Assembly: GCA_947627245.1 (NCBI GenBank)
Contig: CANQVH010000009.1
Location: forward strand, 1 to 64,000
From: an uncultured Lachnospiraceae bacterium
GTDB lineage: Bacteria > Bacillota > Clostridia > Lachnospirales > Lachnospiraceae
Length of the DNA stretch: 64,000 bases
Direction of reading: 5' to 3'
Position 1 is the first letter of the stretch, and every line of letters begins with the position of its first letter. Shown here piece after piece: positions 50,340 to 58,580 of this stretch. Both the position numbers and the translations under genes were made by a program. The notes below the pieces were generated by a model. It worked only from the letters and a program-made list of their open reading frames with translations, ran no database searches and was not told the origin of the DNA.

Positions 50340-53078
50340 ATGAAAAAACATGTTATGCTGGCCCTGATGTTGGCCTTGTGTATTGCCAGACCGGTTGTGG
50401 CTGCAGAAATTGGTGATTTGGAAACTGGGCTGATCGTTGAAGACATCTGCGAACCGTTTTCTGAATCAGAAACAGATAATACATCCGTGATGCCGGAAGG
50501 GGACGTGGTAACTATCGACCTTGCGGATGCTTCTGATGACAGGGAGATACAGCAGGATATTGGCGTGGTTGTAGGAGGAGAAGATGAGGTTTCCCTCTCT
50601 GCGGAGAACTTTCCGGACAGCGTCTTCTGTGAGTACCTGAGCAAATTTGACCTTGATAAAAATGGCAGCCTTAATACAGAAGAGATCGCATCCGTAAAAG
50701 AGATCGATATAGAAGGGAAAGGGACTGTCAGTGACCTGACCGGCCTTTCTTATTTTACCGGACTGGAAACCTTGATGTGTGATAATAACTTGCTGACATC
50801 GCTTGATGTAAGCAGTAATACGAAGCTGAAGACGCTGACTTGTACATACAACCAGATCACAGGGCTCGACCTGCGGAAAAATACAAAGCTGATGTCTTTG
50901 GTATGCTCCAACAACCAGATCACCGAGCTTGATCTTTCGTGCGCATCAAACCTGCAGGATCTGAGGTGTGCGAAGAACAAACTGGAAAAGCTGGACCTTA
51001 GAAAAAACACGAGGATAACATGGCTTGACTGCAGCGGGAATAAGCTTACGGCACTGGATGTCCCCGGATGTGCCAGCCTTACATATTTGTTTTGTAATGA
51101 TAACCAGATCTCTGAATTGAATGTCAGCGGCGACAATGCGCTGCAGTGGCTGGAATGCCGCAATAATAAGCTGTCTTCGCTGGATGTCGCGGACGCACTA
51201 AATGTAAAGAATGACAATGATTCTGCCTTTAACCTACTGGATTGTTCAGGGAATCAGCTCACAACTCTTGTGATCGGGAATAAGGATTATTTTAAGGGCC
51301 TGGTATGCAGCGATAACATGATTTCCGGACTGGACCTTACCGGGCTTCCAGATTTGCGCCAGCTTGAATGCGCAAACAACGCACTTATGGATCTGGATGT
51401 TTCGGACAATACAAAGCTCCAGACATTGGACTGCAGCGGAAACCATATCATGTTTTTTGATCTGAGCCGTATGTATATAGATACGACATCCGTGCTCCCA
51501 GACTGTTCCGGGCAGCAGTTTTCGATCGTATTGGATGATACGGATACGGGATACAAAGCGGATCTAAGCCCATTCGTCAGGGACGGAGCTTTGCGGCGGG
51601 TCTCTGAAGCAGGGCTGTCTGGGAGCAATGCGGAGCTTGGATGCGTAACTTTGCTGGACAGCGAAGGAGAGCTTGAAGGGAATATCCTTTCCTTCCCGGA
51701 AGAACAGGCGCCGGAAGTGATCCGTCTTGCCTGTGGGACAGGATACGAAAAGAAGCCGGGAGACAAGGATGTGTTCCTTGTACTGGAATTATACTGCCAT
51801 GCACACGCATATGCCGATGTGCCGGTGGTGATCCATAATCCCAGATGCACGGAGGAAGGTTCAGAAGTATTGCAGTGTACGGAATGCGGTTTTGAAAAGA
51901 CCGTAGTACTCCCGGCAGCGGGGCATAAGTATGAGCGGGATCCTAAGAGCCGTGAGGCGACCTGTACGGAGGATGGACTGGATAAGGAAACCTGTACCGT
52001 CTGCGGTGACTCAAAAGAAGCGGTGGTCCCTGCAAAGGGACACAGCTATCGGCGGACAAGTAAAGCGCCTACCTGTACAGAGGACGGATATACTATGCAG
52101 AAGTGTTCGGTATGCGAAAATGAGCAGGTAACGGAGATCCCGGCAACAGGGCATCACTACGAGAGAAATCCGGAAAGCAGGGATGCAACCTGTACGCAGG
52201 ACGGGATTGATAAAGAAACCTGTACCATCTGCGGGGCTACAAGAGAAACGGTGCTTCCTGCTTTGGGGCATGATTACAGGATAATCAAGGAGAAGGCGGC
52301 CGACTGTGAAAATGCAGGAATTCTGCAGAAGGAATGTACACGCTGCAAGGACAGAAAGGAATACCTTACTATGGCATCAGGGCACAGCTACCGGTTAACA
52401 GTACGTGTTGCCCCGGACTGCACAAAAGATGGGTATGAAAAAGAGGAATGCACGATATGCGGCAAGGATAAGGTGACGGTGCTCCCTGCAACGGGACATT
52501 CGTTTGTTAAAAAGGAAACTCCTGCAACCCATACGGAGGATGGAATCCAATGGGAGGAGTGCGAGGCATGTGGAATGATCCAGAACAGGGAAACGATGCC
52601 GCGGGTCAATGAGCGTGCGGAATCTGGCAGCGGTACACAGCCCCTGTCCATAGTACAAGGGAATACACTCAATCTGAAAAAGCTTTTTCCGGCTGCTGGA
52701 GGGAAGAATGTTACATACAAGAGCTCCAATAAGAAAATCGCCAAAGTAACTAAGAAAGGTGTGGTGAAGGGGCTTAAAGCCGGTACTGTCAGGATCACAG
52801 TAAAATCTGGAAAGAAAAAGTATACCATTAAAATAAAGGTAATCCAGCCTGCGGGCAGGATCGGAAATGTGCCGTCGAAAAAGATACTGAAGAAAGGCAG
52901 GTCATTCCAGCTTAAACCGACTGTAACCCCGGCTGGCAAGATTTCATACAAAAGCTCAAACAGGAAGATTGCATCAGTGACTTCGGACGGCAAGGTAAAA
53001 GCAAAGGGGAGTGGAACTGCAAAAATAACAGTAACAGCAGGAGCCATGAAGAAGGTCTGCAATGTCATAGTCCCGTGA
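50340..53078 (+). CDS. Secreted leucine-rich-repeat protein with Cys repeats and BIG2 domains (912 aa)
   Basis: AGGAGG and a signal peptide (KKHVMLALMLALCIARPVVAA) open the gene. An EF-hand-like DLDKNGSLNTEE lies near residue 102. About ten leucine-rich repeats of 20-22 residues follow (residues about 125-365). Six to seven 45-residue units of the type CTEDGLDKETCTVCG with GHSY/GHKY come next (about 505-760), then two BIG2-type Ig domains at the C-terminus. No sortase motif. Such proteins are typical Lachnospiraceae adhesins. It has no CATATT box. Confidence 0.85.
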   Translation: MKKHVMLALMLALCIARPVVAAEIGDLETGLIVEDICEPFSESETDNTSVMPEGDVVTIDLADASDDREIQQDIGVVVGGEDEVSLSAENFPDSVFCEYLSKFDLDKNGSLNTEEIASVKEIDIEGKGTVSDLTGLSYFTGLETLMCDNNLLTSLDVSSNTKLKTLTCTYNQITGLDLRKNTKLMSLVCSNNQITELDLSCASNLQDLRCAKNKLEKLDLRKNTRITWLDCSGNKLTALDVPGCASLTYLFCNDNQISELNVSGDNALQWLECRNNKLSSLDVADALNVKNDNDSAFNLLDCSGNQLTTLVIGNKDYFKGLVCSDNMISGLDLTGLPDLRQLECANNALMDLDVSDNTKLQTLDCSGNHIMFFDLSRMYIDTTSVLPDCSGQQFSIVLDDTDTGYKADLSPFVRDGALRRVSEAGLSGSNAELGCVTLLDSEGELEGNILSFPEEQAPEVIRLACGTGYEKKPGDKDVFLVLELYCHAHAYADVPVVIHNPRCTEEGSEVLQCTECGFEKTVVLPAAGHKYERDPKSREATCTEDGLDKETCTVCGDSKEAVVPAKGHSYRRTSKAPTCTEDGYTMQKCSVCENEQVTEIPATGHHYERNPESRDATCTQDGIDKETCTICGATRETVLPALGHDYRIIKEKAADCENAGILQKECTRCKDRKEYLTMASGHSYRLTVRVAPDCTKDGYEKEECTICGKDKVTVLPATGHSFVKKETPATHTEDGIQWEECEACGMIQNRETMPRVNERAESGSGTQPLSIVQGNTLNLKKLFPAAGGKNVTYKSSNKKIAKVTKKGVVKGLKAGTVRITVKSGKKKYTIKIKVIQPAGRIGNVPSKKILKKGRSFQLKPTVTPAGKISYKSSNRKIASVTSDGKVKAKGSGTAKITVTAGAMKKVCNVIVP

Positions 53079-53081
53079 ATG

Positions 53082-53112
53082 TTTTCAGGACGCCTTATGG
53101 GCGTCCTGAAAA
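53082..53112. terminator. Bidirectional terminator
   Basis: TTTTCAGGACGCC/GGGCGTCCTGAAAA separates convergent genes. Confidence 0.92.
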
Positions 53113-53164
53113 TTAACCGGCAACATGTAAAAGAGGATCCCCCTGAAGGACGGGGCCGCCTGTA

Positions 53165-53545
53165 TTACCATTTCGAATTGTAATATTCATATTTTGTCAT
53201 TTGGATCAGTTTGTCATGCAATTTTTCGTTCGCCTTTCGGTCGTCGAACATTCCATGGACCATGACGGAACAGAAAGCGTCCGCTAGGCTGATTTTCATC
53301 CCAGGACGATAGCCCGGAACGTATTTCTTGGCCCATTCAGGCGACGTATATTCTTTGATGAAATCCATATAATAATATGTTTTGGACGTATTGTCATCAT
53401 AGTAAATCCTCGCGTCGTATGCAGAAACGGCGAGCGGGGAAACTTTTATATAGTCGTCGTTACCTTCAGGCAACGCGACGACAAAAAACTTTGCCCATGA
53501 ATAGATTTTTTCACCGATACATCTTTTATTATAATTGTTCATCAT
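53165..53545 (-). CDS. Hypothetical protein (126 aa)
   Basis: GGAAAGGA precedes the tandem ATG codons near 53545; the longer frame to 53566 lacks a site. Tyr/Lys-rich alpha/beta protein with no recognised domain. Confidence 0.62.
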   Translation of the reverse strand: MMNNYNKRCIGEKIYSWAKFFVVALPEGNDDYIKVSPLAVSAYDARIYYDDNTSKTYYYMDFIKEYTSPEWAKKYVPGYRPGMKISLADAFCSVMVHGMFDDRKANEKLHDKLIQMTKYEYYNSKW

Positions 53546-53658
53546 GGTTCCTTTCCGGACGGACATATGGTCAGCCTGTGCGGTATTATATAAACATTAT
53601 ATTGCTCATCGTCATCTAAGACAAACATAAATTTCTTTATCGCATTATATCCCCCATA

Positions 53659-53934
53659 TCATATACTCAGAGAAATGTCGCCAACCCCCTTTTTTATAAA
53701 AGTCAGCAAAAGAGCTTTAGCTTCCTGATCAAAATTAACTAAGGGAAGGATTTCCAGAGGGGTTTTCTGTTCAGTCTGTCCTGCCAGTGCAATGATCAGG
53801 TCTCTTGCGGCTGTAGTCGAATAAATAAAAGGTTTATTCTTTCCCGGCAGAAACCATGAAACATCCAGTTCTATTCTTTTTTGCCTTCGTGCGGAGCTTT
53901 TTTTCTTGATGGAGATTTTATTAGAATTATCCAT
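53659..53934 (-). CDS. Small hypothetical protein (91 aa)
   Basis: GTGAGG precedes ATG 53934. A basic N-terminus (KKKSSARRQKR) suggests nucleic-acid contact; the rest is mixed. Last gene downstream of tRNA-Thr on the minus strand, so it may share that transcript. Confidence 0.55.
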   Translation of the reverse strand: MDNSNKISIKKKSSARRQKRIELDVSWFLPGKNKPFIYSTTAARDLIIALAGQTEQKTPLEILPLVNFDQEAKALLLTFIKKGVGDISLSI

Positions 53935-53968
53935 GCATACCTCACTATACAAAAAGTGTGCTTGAGAA

Positions 53969-54040
53969 GCCGAAACCCGGGCTCGAACCGGGAACCTTCG
54001 GGTTACAAATCCGATGCTCTGCCAATTGAGCTATTCCGGC
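53969..54040 (-). tRNA. tRNA-Thr(TGT)
   Basis: Acceptor GCCGGAA/TTTCGGC, anticodon loop TTTGTAA and a perfect CCCGG T-stem. Last tRNA of cluster 2, now separated from the others by a TnpB element. Confidence 0.93.
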
Positions 54041-54072
54041 ATAAGAGCTGATGTGCGGACTTGAACAATGAC
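54041..54072 (-). pseudogene. Displaced 3' part of the split tRNA-Pro
   Basis: On the minus strand TTCAAGTCCG lies here. It fits the T-loop and 3' T-stem that would complete GTCGG at 55562 on the other side of the inserted element. The acceptor does not match well, so the 3' half has decayed or been altered on insertion. Confidence 0.45.
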
Positions 54073-54175
54073 ACGTGCGCAATCTCCTTCCTCCGCGGAG
54101 CAGGGAGGGGTTGGCACGCCATAAAATCGCTTTTGACAGCATTCCTATGTATGCTGGATATTGCCAGTATTCCTG

Positions 54176-54213
54176 TATAAAACATATCCTTTTTCCCGTA
54201 TTTTTTACATATT
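54176..54213 (+). promoter_or_regulatory. Bipartite TATAAAAC-N22-TACATATT element before tnpB
   Basis: TATAAAAC at 54176 and TACATATT at 54206, the same 30-nt phase as the replicon's own operons although inside an insertion element; 79 nt before the tnpB start. Confidence 0.65.
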
Positions 54214-54284
54214 AAACAGGAACATACAATGTTTCCAGCAATAAAACAGGCATCCGGGAAGGGACACAGATAGGAGGTGCAAAC

Positions 54285-55412
54285 ATGGCGAACCGGGCAA
54301 TCGTATACCGCATCTACCCTAATAAAGGGCAGGAGACGCTGCTGCAGAAGACCTTCGGCTGCGTGCGCTTCGTGTACAACCATATGCTCTCCCTCCAGGA
54401 GGAGCGGTACAAGGCAGGCGAAAAATACCTGCCAAGGACGGCAGCAAACAATTACTGCAACCAGGAACTTAAGGAAGAATACCCGTTCCTGCGCGAGCCG
54501 GACAAGTTCGCGCTCACGAACGCCGTCTTCCACATGGACGCCGCCTACCAGGCCATGTTCGGACACCGCGGGAAGCATCCGAAGTACAAGAGCAAGCATT
54601 ACTCGAAAAAGTCCTATACGACGAACATCTCAAACGGGAACATTGCCGTCGGTGACGGACACGTGAAGCTCCCGAAGCTCGGACGTGTGAAGGCAGCGAC
54701 CCACCGCATGGCGCCGGAGGGCTGGGCACTGAAGTCCGCCACCGTCTCGCAGGGGAAGGACGGCACCTACCAGGTATCCGTGCTCTATGAGTATGAAAGC
54801 ACAGTCCTGCCCATGGGGATCTCCGGGGATAACACCATCGGCCTCGACTTCAAGATGTCCGGGCTGTACGTGGCTTCCGATGGCACCCAGGCCGACATGC
54901 CGGGTTACTACCGCAGGGCACAGAAGCGCCTTGCCCGCGAACAGCGGAGGCTCTCCCGGAAGCAGAAGGACTCAAAGAACCGCAATAAACAGCGCATACG
55001 CCTTGCGCGTGTCCATGCCCATGTGGCAAACCAGAGGAAGGACTTCCTGCACAAGCAGTCTGCTGCGATAGCCAAACAGTACACCTGTGTCTGTGTGGAG
55101 GACCTTGACCTGAAGGCCATGTCGGACAGCGGGTTTTACAACGGGAAGTCTGTCCATGACGACGCCTACGGCATGTTCCTTGGGATGCTCCAGTACAAGC
55201 TGGAGGTAAACGGCGGCATGCTCGTAAAGGTGGGCCGGTGGTACCCCAGCAGCCAGATGTGCGGGCACTGCGGGTATAAGAACTCGGAACTCAGGGACCT
55301 GTCCATACGGAAATGGGCCTGCCCGGTATGCGGCACGGTACACGACCGCGATGTAAACGCGGCTGAAAACATAAAACATGAGGGGCTCCGCCTGCTCAGG
55401 GAGGCGGCCTGA
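54285..55412 (+). CDS. tnpB: TnpB, RNA-guided RuvC nuclease
   Basis: AGGAGG precedes the ATG. The 375-aa protein has the full RuvC-like core: Asp in TIGLDFKMSG (near residue 188), Glu in CVCVEDLDLKAM (near 270) and the final Asp in HDRDVNAAENI, with a Cys4 zinc finger between (CGHC and CPVC). TnpB cleaves DNA guided by the element's right-end RNA and helps the transposon persist. All catalytic residues appear intact, so this is not a nuclease-dead TldR-like repressor. Confidence 0.93.
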   Translation: MANRAIVYRIYPNKGQETLLQKTFGCVRFVYNHMLSLQEERYKAGEKYLPRTAANNYCNQELKEEYPFLREPDKFALTNAVFHMDAAYQAMFGHRGKHPKYKSKHYSKKSYTTNISNGNIAVGDGHVKLPKLGRVKAATHRMAPEGWALKSATVSQGKDGTYQVSVLYEYESTVLPMGISGDNTIGLDFKMSGLYVASDGTQADMPGYYRRAQKRLAREQRRLSRKQKDSKNRNKQRIRLARVHAHVANQRKDFLHKQSAAIAKQYTCVCVEDLDLKAMSDSGFYNGKSVHDDAYGMFLGMLQYKLEVNGGMLVKVGRWYPSSQMCGHCGYKNSELRDLSIRKWACPVCGTVHDRDVNAAENIKHEGLRLLREAA

Positions 55413-55561
55413 ACCTATAGATCCGGTAGGGCGGGAACCGCCCGAACCTGGCATCAGCCATACGCCTGTAGAGGCTGTGGGAAAACTGCCCGTGTGGGTG
55501 TGACAATAACCGCGGCCGTTGAAGCAGGAAGCTCCGCCTTCTACAAGGCGGGGTAGTTCAC
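55413..55561 (+). ncRNA. Right-end omegaRNA (reRNA) scaffold of TnpB
   Basis: The GC-rich stretch after tnpB ends in hairpin CTCCGCCTT/AAGGCGGGG and TAGTTCAC, the usual scaffold end. The guide would be the bases just outside, from 55562, which are part of tRNA-Pro. So this TnpB would target tRNA-Pro sequence. Confidence 0.75.
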
Positions 55562-55615
55562 CCGACGGCCTCCTGCTCCCGAAGCAGGCGCTCTACCAAA
55601 CTGAGCTAACTCCGT
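55562..55615 (-). pseudogene. tRNA-Pro(CGG), 5' part, split by the TnpB element
   Basis: Acceptor 5' strand ACGGAGT, D-arm and anticodon loop TTCGGGA in CCTGC/GCAGG are present up to the T-stem 5' strand GTCGG, where the element begins. The 3' part is missing at this side. Confidence 0.85.
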
Positions 55616-55619
55616 ATAA

Positions 55620-55691
55620 GTGCGTGAAGGGATTCGAACCTTCACCCGCTGCTTGGAAGGCAGCCATGCTTGCCGTTGACACCACACGCAC
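55620..55691 (-). tRNA. tRNA-Gly(TCC)
   Basis: Acceptor GTGCGTG/CACGCAC, anticodon loop CTTCCAA in GCTGC/GCAGC, good T-arm. Confidence 0.92.
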
Positions 55692-55962
55692 ATACACCCT
55701 TACGGGCGAGCTGGAATGGTGGGGGGGGGGTCGAACCCACAACCCTCCGGTTAACAGCCGGATGCTCTACCTTTGAGCTACACTCCAATAAAAAAGATAC
55801 CCGTTGCCTTCTGGTTACAGGTACCTGGATAAGCGGATATGCCATGAGTCTTATCTCATGTGCCCCGGTACCTGCTGCCCCAGTGCATGCTGTCGCCGGC
55901 GTTCCCGTTGTGAACGCCTTGCCGTTTGCTATGAGACTGGTCATGCGAAAAATAGTAGTCAT
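55642..55962 (-). CDS. Leader ORF of tRNA cluster 2 (putative attenuation sensor)
   Basis: AGGAAAGGA precedes ATG 55962. Codons 18-34 read TTGTPATACTGAAGTGA: 17 residues of only Thr, Gly, Ala, Pro and one Cys, with AAC (Asn) at codon 13. Downstream tRNAs are Asn, Gly, Pro and Thr; the single Pro codon is CCG, matching anticodon CGG, and ACA and GGA/GGG match the Thr and Gly tRNAs. The frame has no stop before the terminator and formally continues through tRNA-Asn to 55642, so the true end is uncertain. The only functional part is probably 55790-55962. Ala and Cys tRNAs are not found nearby. Confidence 0.5.
   Translation of the reverse strand: MTTIFRMTSLIANGKAFTTGTPATACTGAAGTGAHEIRLMAYPLIQVPVTRRQRVSFLLECSSKVEHPAVNRRVVGSTPPPPFQLARKGVCACGVNGKHGCLPSSG
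55712..55787 (-). tRNA. tRNA-Asn(GTT)
   Basis: Anticodon loop CTGTTAA in TCCGG/CCGGA. The 3' T-stem side contains a run of ten C (G on the plus strand), which disturbs the T-stem and might be a sequencing error. Confidence 0.82.
55790..55826 (-). terminator. Attenuator/terminator before tRNA cluster 2
   Basis: On the minus strand AGGTACCTGTAACC pairs with GGCAACGGGTATCT (12 of 14 pairs, AGAA loop), followed by TTTTTT, ending 2 nt before tRNA-Asn. Its 5' arm GGTACCTG can instead pair perfectly with CAGGTACC in the leader codon run (plus 55867-55874), an antiterminator arrangement. Confidence 0.75.
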
Positions 55963-56088
55963 GGCTTTAATTTCCTTTCCTATGAAATAAAAAATGAGAA
56001 GCAAGCCCGGACGAAAATACACACATCCATACTGATCCTGTATGCTGGTCTATCTTACAATCGTGGGCAGGCACTTCCCATACAAAGT

Positions 56089-56117
56089 AAAATAAGATAT
56101 CAGCATCTGTTTGTCAA
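56089..56117 (-). promoter_or_regulatory. Housekeeping-type promoter of tRNA cluster 2
   Basis: Minus-strand TTGACA, 17 bp, TATTTT: a near-consensus sigma-A promoter about 125 nt before the leader ORF, without CATATT. Confidence 0.8.
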
Positions 56118-56163
56118 TACCCTTGAGAAGAATGATCACACCTTGCTGTGATAAGAAGAACTT

Positions 56164-56532
56164 TTATACTGCGCCAAAGCTGTTCCTTGCAGTCTTTTTC
56201 TTTTCTGGGATATATTCCATCAGAATCCTGTCGTCTTCCGGATAACATCCGTCACATTCTGTCACGGAAACTTCGCCGGGGTAGGACATGAACTGGACAT
56301 TATCCAGCACAGCCTTCTTCTTTAGTTCCTCTAGGGAATTATACTCCTGCTTGTCTAAGAAGTAGTGTACATTCTTATAAGTATTCCCATCATCACCATA
56401 GGCTCCGAAATGGTGCCGCATTTTGTTGACATTAAAATAAATATCGCAGCAAATTCCAATCTTCAGGTCTTGGCTCAAGACTTCGAATAAGGTATTGACC
56501 GGGCAGATTGCGTTTTTCTTTTTGAAGAACAT
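56164..56532 (-). CDS. Hypothetical protein (122 aa)
   Basis: AAAGGAGG precedes ATG 56532. The sequence has several Cys (ICCDIYFN, ECDGCYP) and a KNVHYFLDKQEYNSLEEL segment. Compact alpha/beta protein of unknown function. Confidence 0.65.
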   Translation of the reverse strand: MFFKKKNAICPVNTLFEVLSQDLKIGICCDIYFNVNKMRHHFGAYGDDGNTYKNVHYFLDKQEYNSLEELKKKAVLDNVQFMSYPGEVSVTECDGCYPEDDRILMEYIPEKKKTARNSFGAV

Positions 56533-56574
56533 ACAAAAGCCTCCTTTTTTACTGTTAATATTTTGTAAAAAAAT

Positions 56575-57045
56575 AAAAATCCGGACTGCGGAAGAAAGAA
56601 GAAAGGAATTGTGCAGTCCGGTGGGAATATGTCTTGTTTTCGAGCTTACCCGCAGGCCTGTTTCCAGGCCTGCAAAGCTCACACGTTGTAAACAACATAT
56701 ATGTAGGAACCGACAGGAAAATATGGGATAAGGAGAACCTGCCGGGATCTCGTCTTATTGATGACTGTATTATAACAAATTTAGGAAAAATGTATATTGA
56801 CAAAACGCAAGAAAAACAGAATTTGAAACGACATGGTTTTTGTGCAAAATCTCTTTTTGAGTATGGTATGAAATTATGGACTAATTTTTTGTTAAAAAGC
56901 TCTATTTTTAAAAAGGAAAATGGAAGAAATTTGTGCAATCATGATACTTTCTTAATCCTTGTATGAAGTAAATCAGGTTTGTGCCCAATAAAAACTTGAA
57001 AAAAATGATGGGTGTTTTCCAAATCGCTTCATACAAGAGGGAATT
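56575..57045 (+). ncRNA. Candidate large structured RNA
   Basis: Within a 600-bp gene-free stretch there are three strong hairpins: CCGGACTGC (56582) with GCAGTCCGG, GCAGGCCTG/CAGGCCTGC with a TTTC loop (56652-56673), and CTTGTATGAAG (56958) with CTTCATACAAG (about 57027). The 110-codon ORF here lacks a ribosome site. Large ornate RNAs such as ROOL and GOLLD occur near tRNA genes in Firmicutes phages, so this location is suggestive. Strand is assumed. The class is not identified. Confidence 0.4.
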
Positions 57046-57097
57046 TTTCCTGTGACTTTGCGTGTATGAGATTTTTTTATTAAGAAAAGAAGCTGTT

Positions 57098-57105
57098 TAC
57101 ATATT
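57098..57105 (+). promoter_or_regulatory. TACATATT promoter-like box
   Basis: The box is 50 nt before the acidic protein; TATGAGAT lies 33 nt upstream. Confidence 0.55.
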
Positions 57106-57147
57106 TGATACGTAACTATTATTTTTGTAACGAGAGGAGGTATCTTT

Positions 57148-58260
57148 ATGGCAGATATTAACTCATTTTTGGAGCACCTTACAGACAATGGGTTTGATGT
57201 CCATGTTGAAGGCGACCGTGCCTATGTGACTTCAGAATTTGAGCCGGAGAGAATTTCGTTTTCAATTGAGGACTTCAGTTCTATGCTCAGCAGCCTGGCA
57301 TACGAACGCTGGGAACTGATTGATGAAGATCGGGGAGATGAAGAAGCTTCGAGATTTGCTTACGAGGTATTCTCTGAACCTGGGATTACCTTGAAAGATG
57401 CTGCCGCACGGTGTGGAGACGAGGAGATTGATGTCCAGATTGATAGAGTTTATGATATCCCGGTCGAAGGAAGTAATGAGACTCAAAGTGGATATCATGT
57501 TGTTATCATGGATAAGTCCAGGGATGAAGTCGGCTGGCGTACAGTAGCTGAGACAGATATACCGGCAGGAGAGAATGGAGAGGTTAATCTGGTAGAAGCG
57601 ATTAAAGATTATCTTGAGCTTAGCCCGGAACAGGCAGAAAAATATGAGAACAGGGTTGATTTTGAAGATAGTTTTTTCGATTCTGTAAAAGAATGGGGAG
57701 AAGATAACGGCTTAACGCTCGACAATCTGGATGCTTATCTGACGGCCGACCCAGATGCCGGTTTCTCCATTGAAGTGCATGATTTTTTTGATGATGATGG
57801 GCTTTATGATGGATCACAGTATGATATTTTGGATCAGGATGGAACGGTTATATACTCGGCTTCTGATGACTTGTCAGATTCTTTTGGAATACTCTGCGAT
57901 GCTGTTGAAAAAATAAGTGGCAACGAAAAAAATTCGGATTTCAAAGAATGCCTCAATGCATTTGCAGAATCCGCAGAAGGTGAGTTTGAACCGGATGTGG
58001 ATATAGACGGCGAAACTGTTCTGGATTTGGAAGGTTTGGAAAATGCCATGATGAATGCGGCAGAAGAAGGAATTGGAAATGAAATTGCGGACAGTGCGGA
58101 TCAAAATGATTCGATATACTCTATTGATACGGACAATACCAACAGCAAAGACGACATTAATCCAAATGATTCGTTGGATGCGGTTGATCCAGGAGATGAT
58201 ACCGCCATAGAAGATGACGAGGACTTCGAAGATTTTGGTTTAAACGACTGGGCAGATTAA
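57148..58260 (+). CDS. Highly acidic protein (370 aa)
   Basis: GAGAGGAGG precedes the ATG. The protein is rich in Asp and Glu throughout and has very few Lys/Arg. An N-terminal domain (residues about 1-60) contains VEGDRAYVTSEFEPER, and a middle GYHVVIMDKSRDEVGWRTV block looks beta-rich; the last 80 residues are an Asp/Asn-rich tail. No signal peptide. The charge suggests DNA mimicry (anti-restriction) or a chaperone/partner of a basic protein, but there is no sequence proof. Confidence 0.65.
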   Translation: MADINSFLEHLTDNGFDVHVEGDRAYVTSEFEPERISFSIEDFSSMLSSLAYERWELIDEDRGDEEASRFAYEVFSEPGITLKDAAARCGDEEIDVQIDRVYDIPVEGSNETQSGYHVVIMDKSRDEVGWRTVAETDIPAGENGEVNLVEAIKDYLELSPEQAEKYENRVDFEDSFFDSVKEWGEDNGLTLDNLDAYLTADPDAGFSIEVHDFFDDDGLYDGSQYDILDQDGTVIYSASDDLSDSFGILCDAVEKISGNEKNSDFKECLNAFAESAEGEFEPDVDIDGETVLDLEGLENAMMNAAEEGIGNEIADSADQNDSIYSIDTDNTNSKDDINPNDSLDAVDPGDDTAIEDDEDFEDFGLNDWAD

Positions 58261-58265
58261 TACCA

Positions 58266-58306
58266 AAGAAAAGGATGCAGCCCATAATAGCTGCATCCTT
58301 CTTCTT
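58266..58306. terminator. Bidirectional terminator
   Basis: AAGGATGCAGC/GCTGCATCCTT separates the acidic protein gene and the convergent minus-strand gene. Confidence 0.88.
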
Positions 58307-58316
58307 ACCAAACATC

Positions 58317-58580
58317 TTAAAGGAAAATTTTGCACATGAGCTGGAGCTTGTTCTGTCTGTCTTTTTCCATCTCAGCCAATTTCCTTATATAACCAAGAAT
58401 TTTCCAGCAAAGTTCCGCCTCATCTTCGTATCCCTGCAGGTTGTACTCCGTTCCCAGGCGGAAGAAATACGACAGGGCATTGGACAGGCTCTGAAGTGTC
58501 TGGCAGCTACGGCATGTCCCGTTTGCAAGGTCTTCCTGTTTCTGTTTGAATTCTTTTTTTGCTTTTGATGATTTTCCCAT
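58317..58580 (-). CDS. Small basic hypothetical protein (87 aa)
   Basis: AAAGGAG precedes ATG 58580. Lys-rich N-terminus (GKSSKAKKEFKQKQED), one CRSC pair, then helices. Possibly nucleic-acid or membrane-surface associated; no family recognised. Confidence 0.6.
   Translation of the reverse strand: MGKSSKAKKEFKQKQEDLANGTCRSCQTLQSLSNALSYFFRLGTEYNLQGYEDEAELCWKILGYIRKLAEMEKDRQNKLQLMCKIFL

Larger units (their letters stand above)
54073..55561 (+). mobile_element. TnpB-only IS605/IS1341-type element
   Basis: The element runs from the left end ACGTGCGCAATC to the right end ...GGTAGTTCAC. It encodes TnpB but no TnpA, so movement would need a helper transposase. It sits inside a tRNA-Pro gene. A bipartite CATATT promoter-like element lies inside, before tnpB. 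A second left-end copy occurs at 40365. Confidence 0.85.

Noticed and set aside
56634-56966. 110-codon plus ORF in the structured stretch
   Set aside because: No ribosome site, and it runs through strong hairpins with atypical composition.
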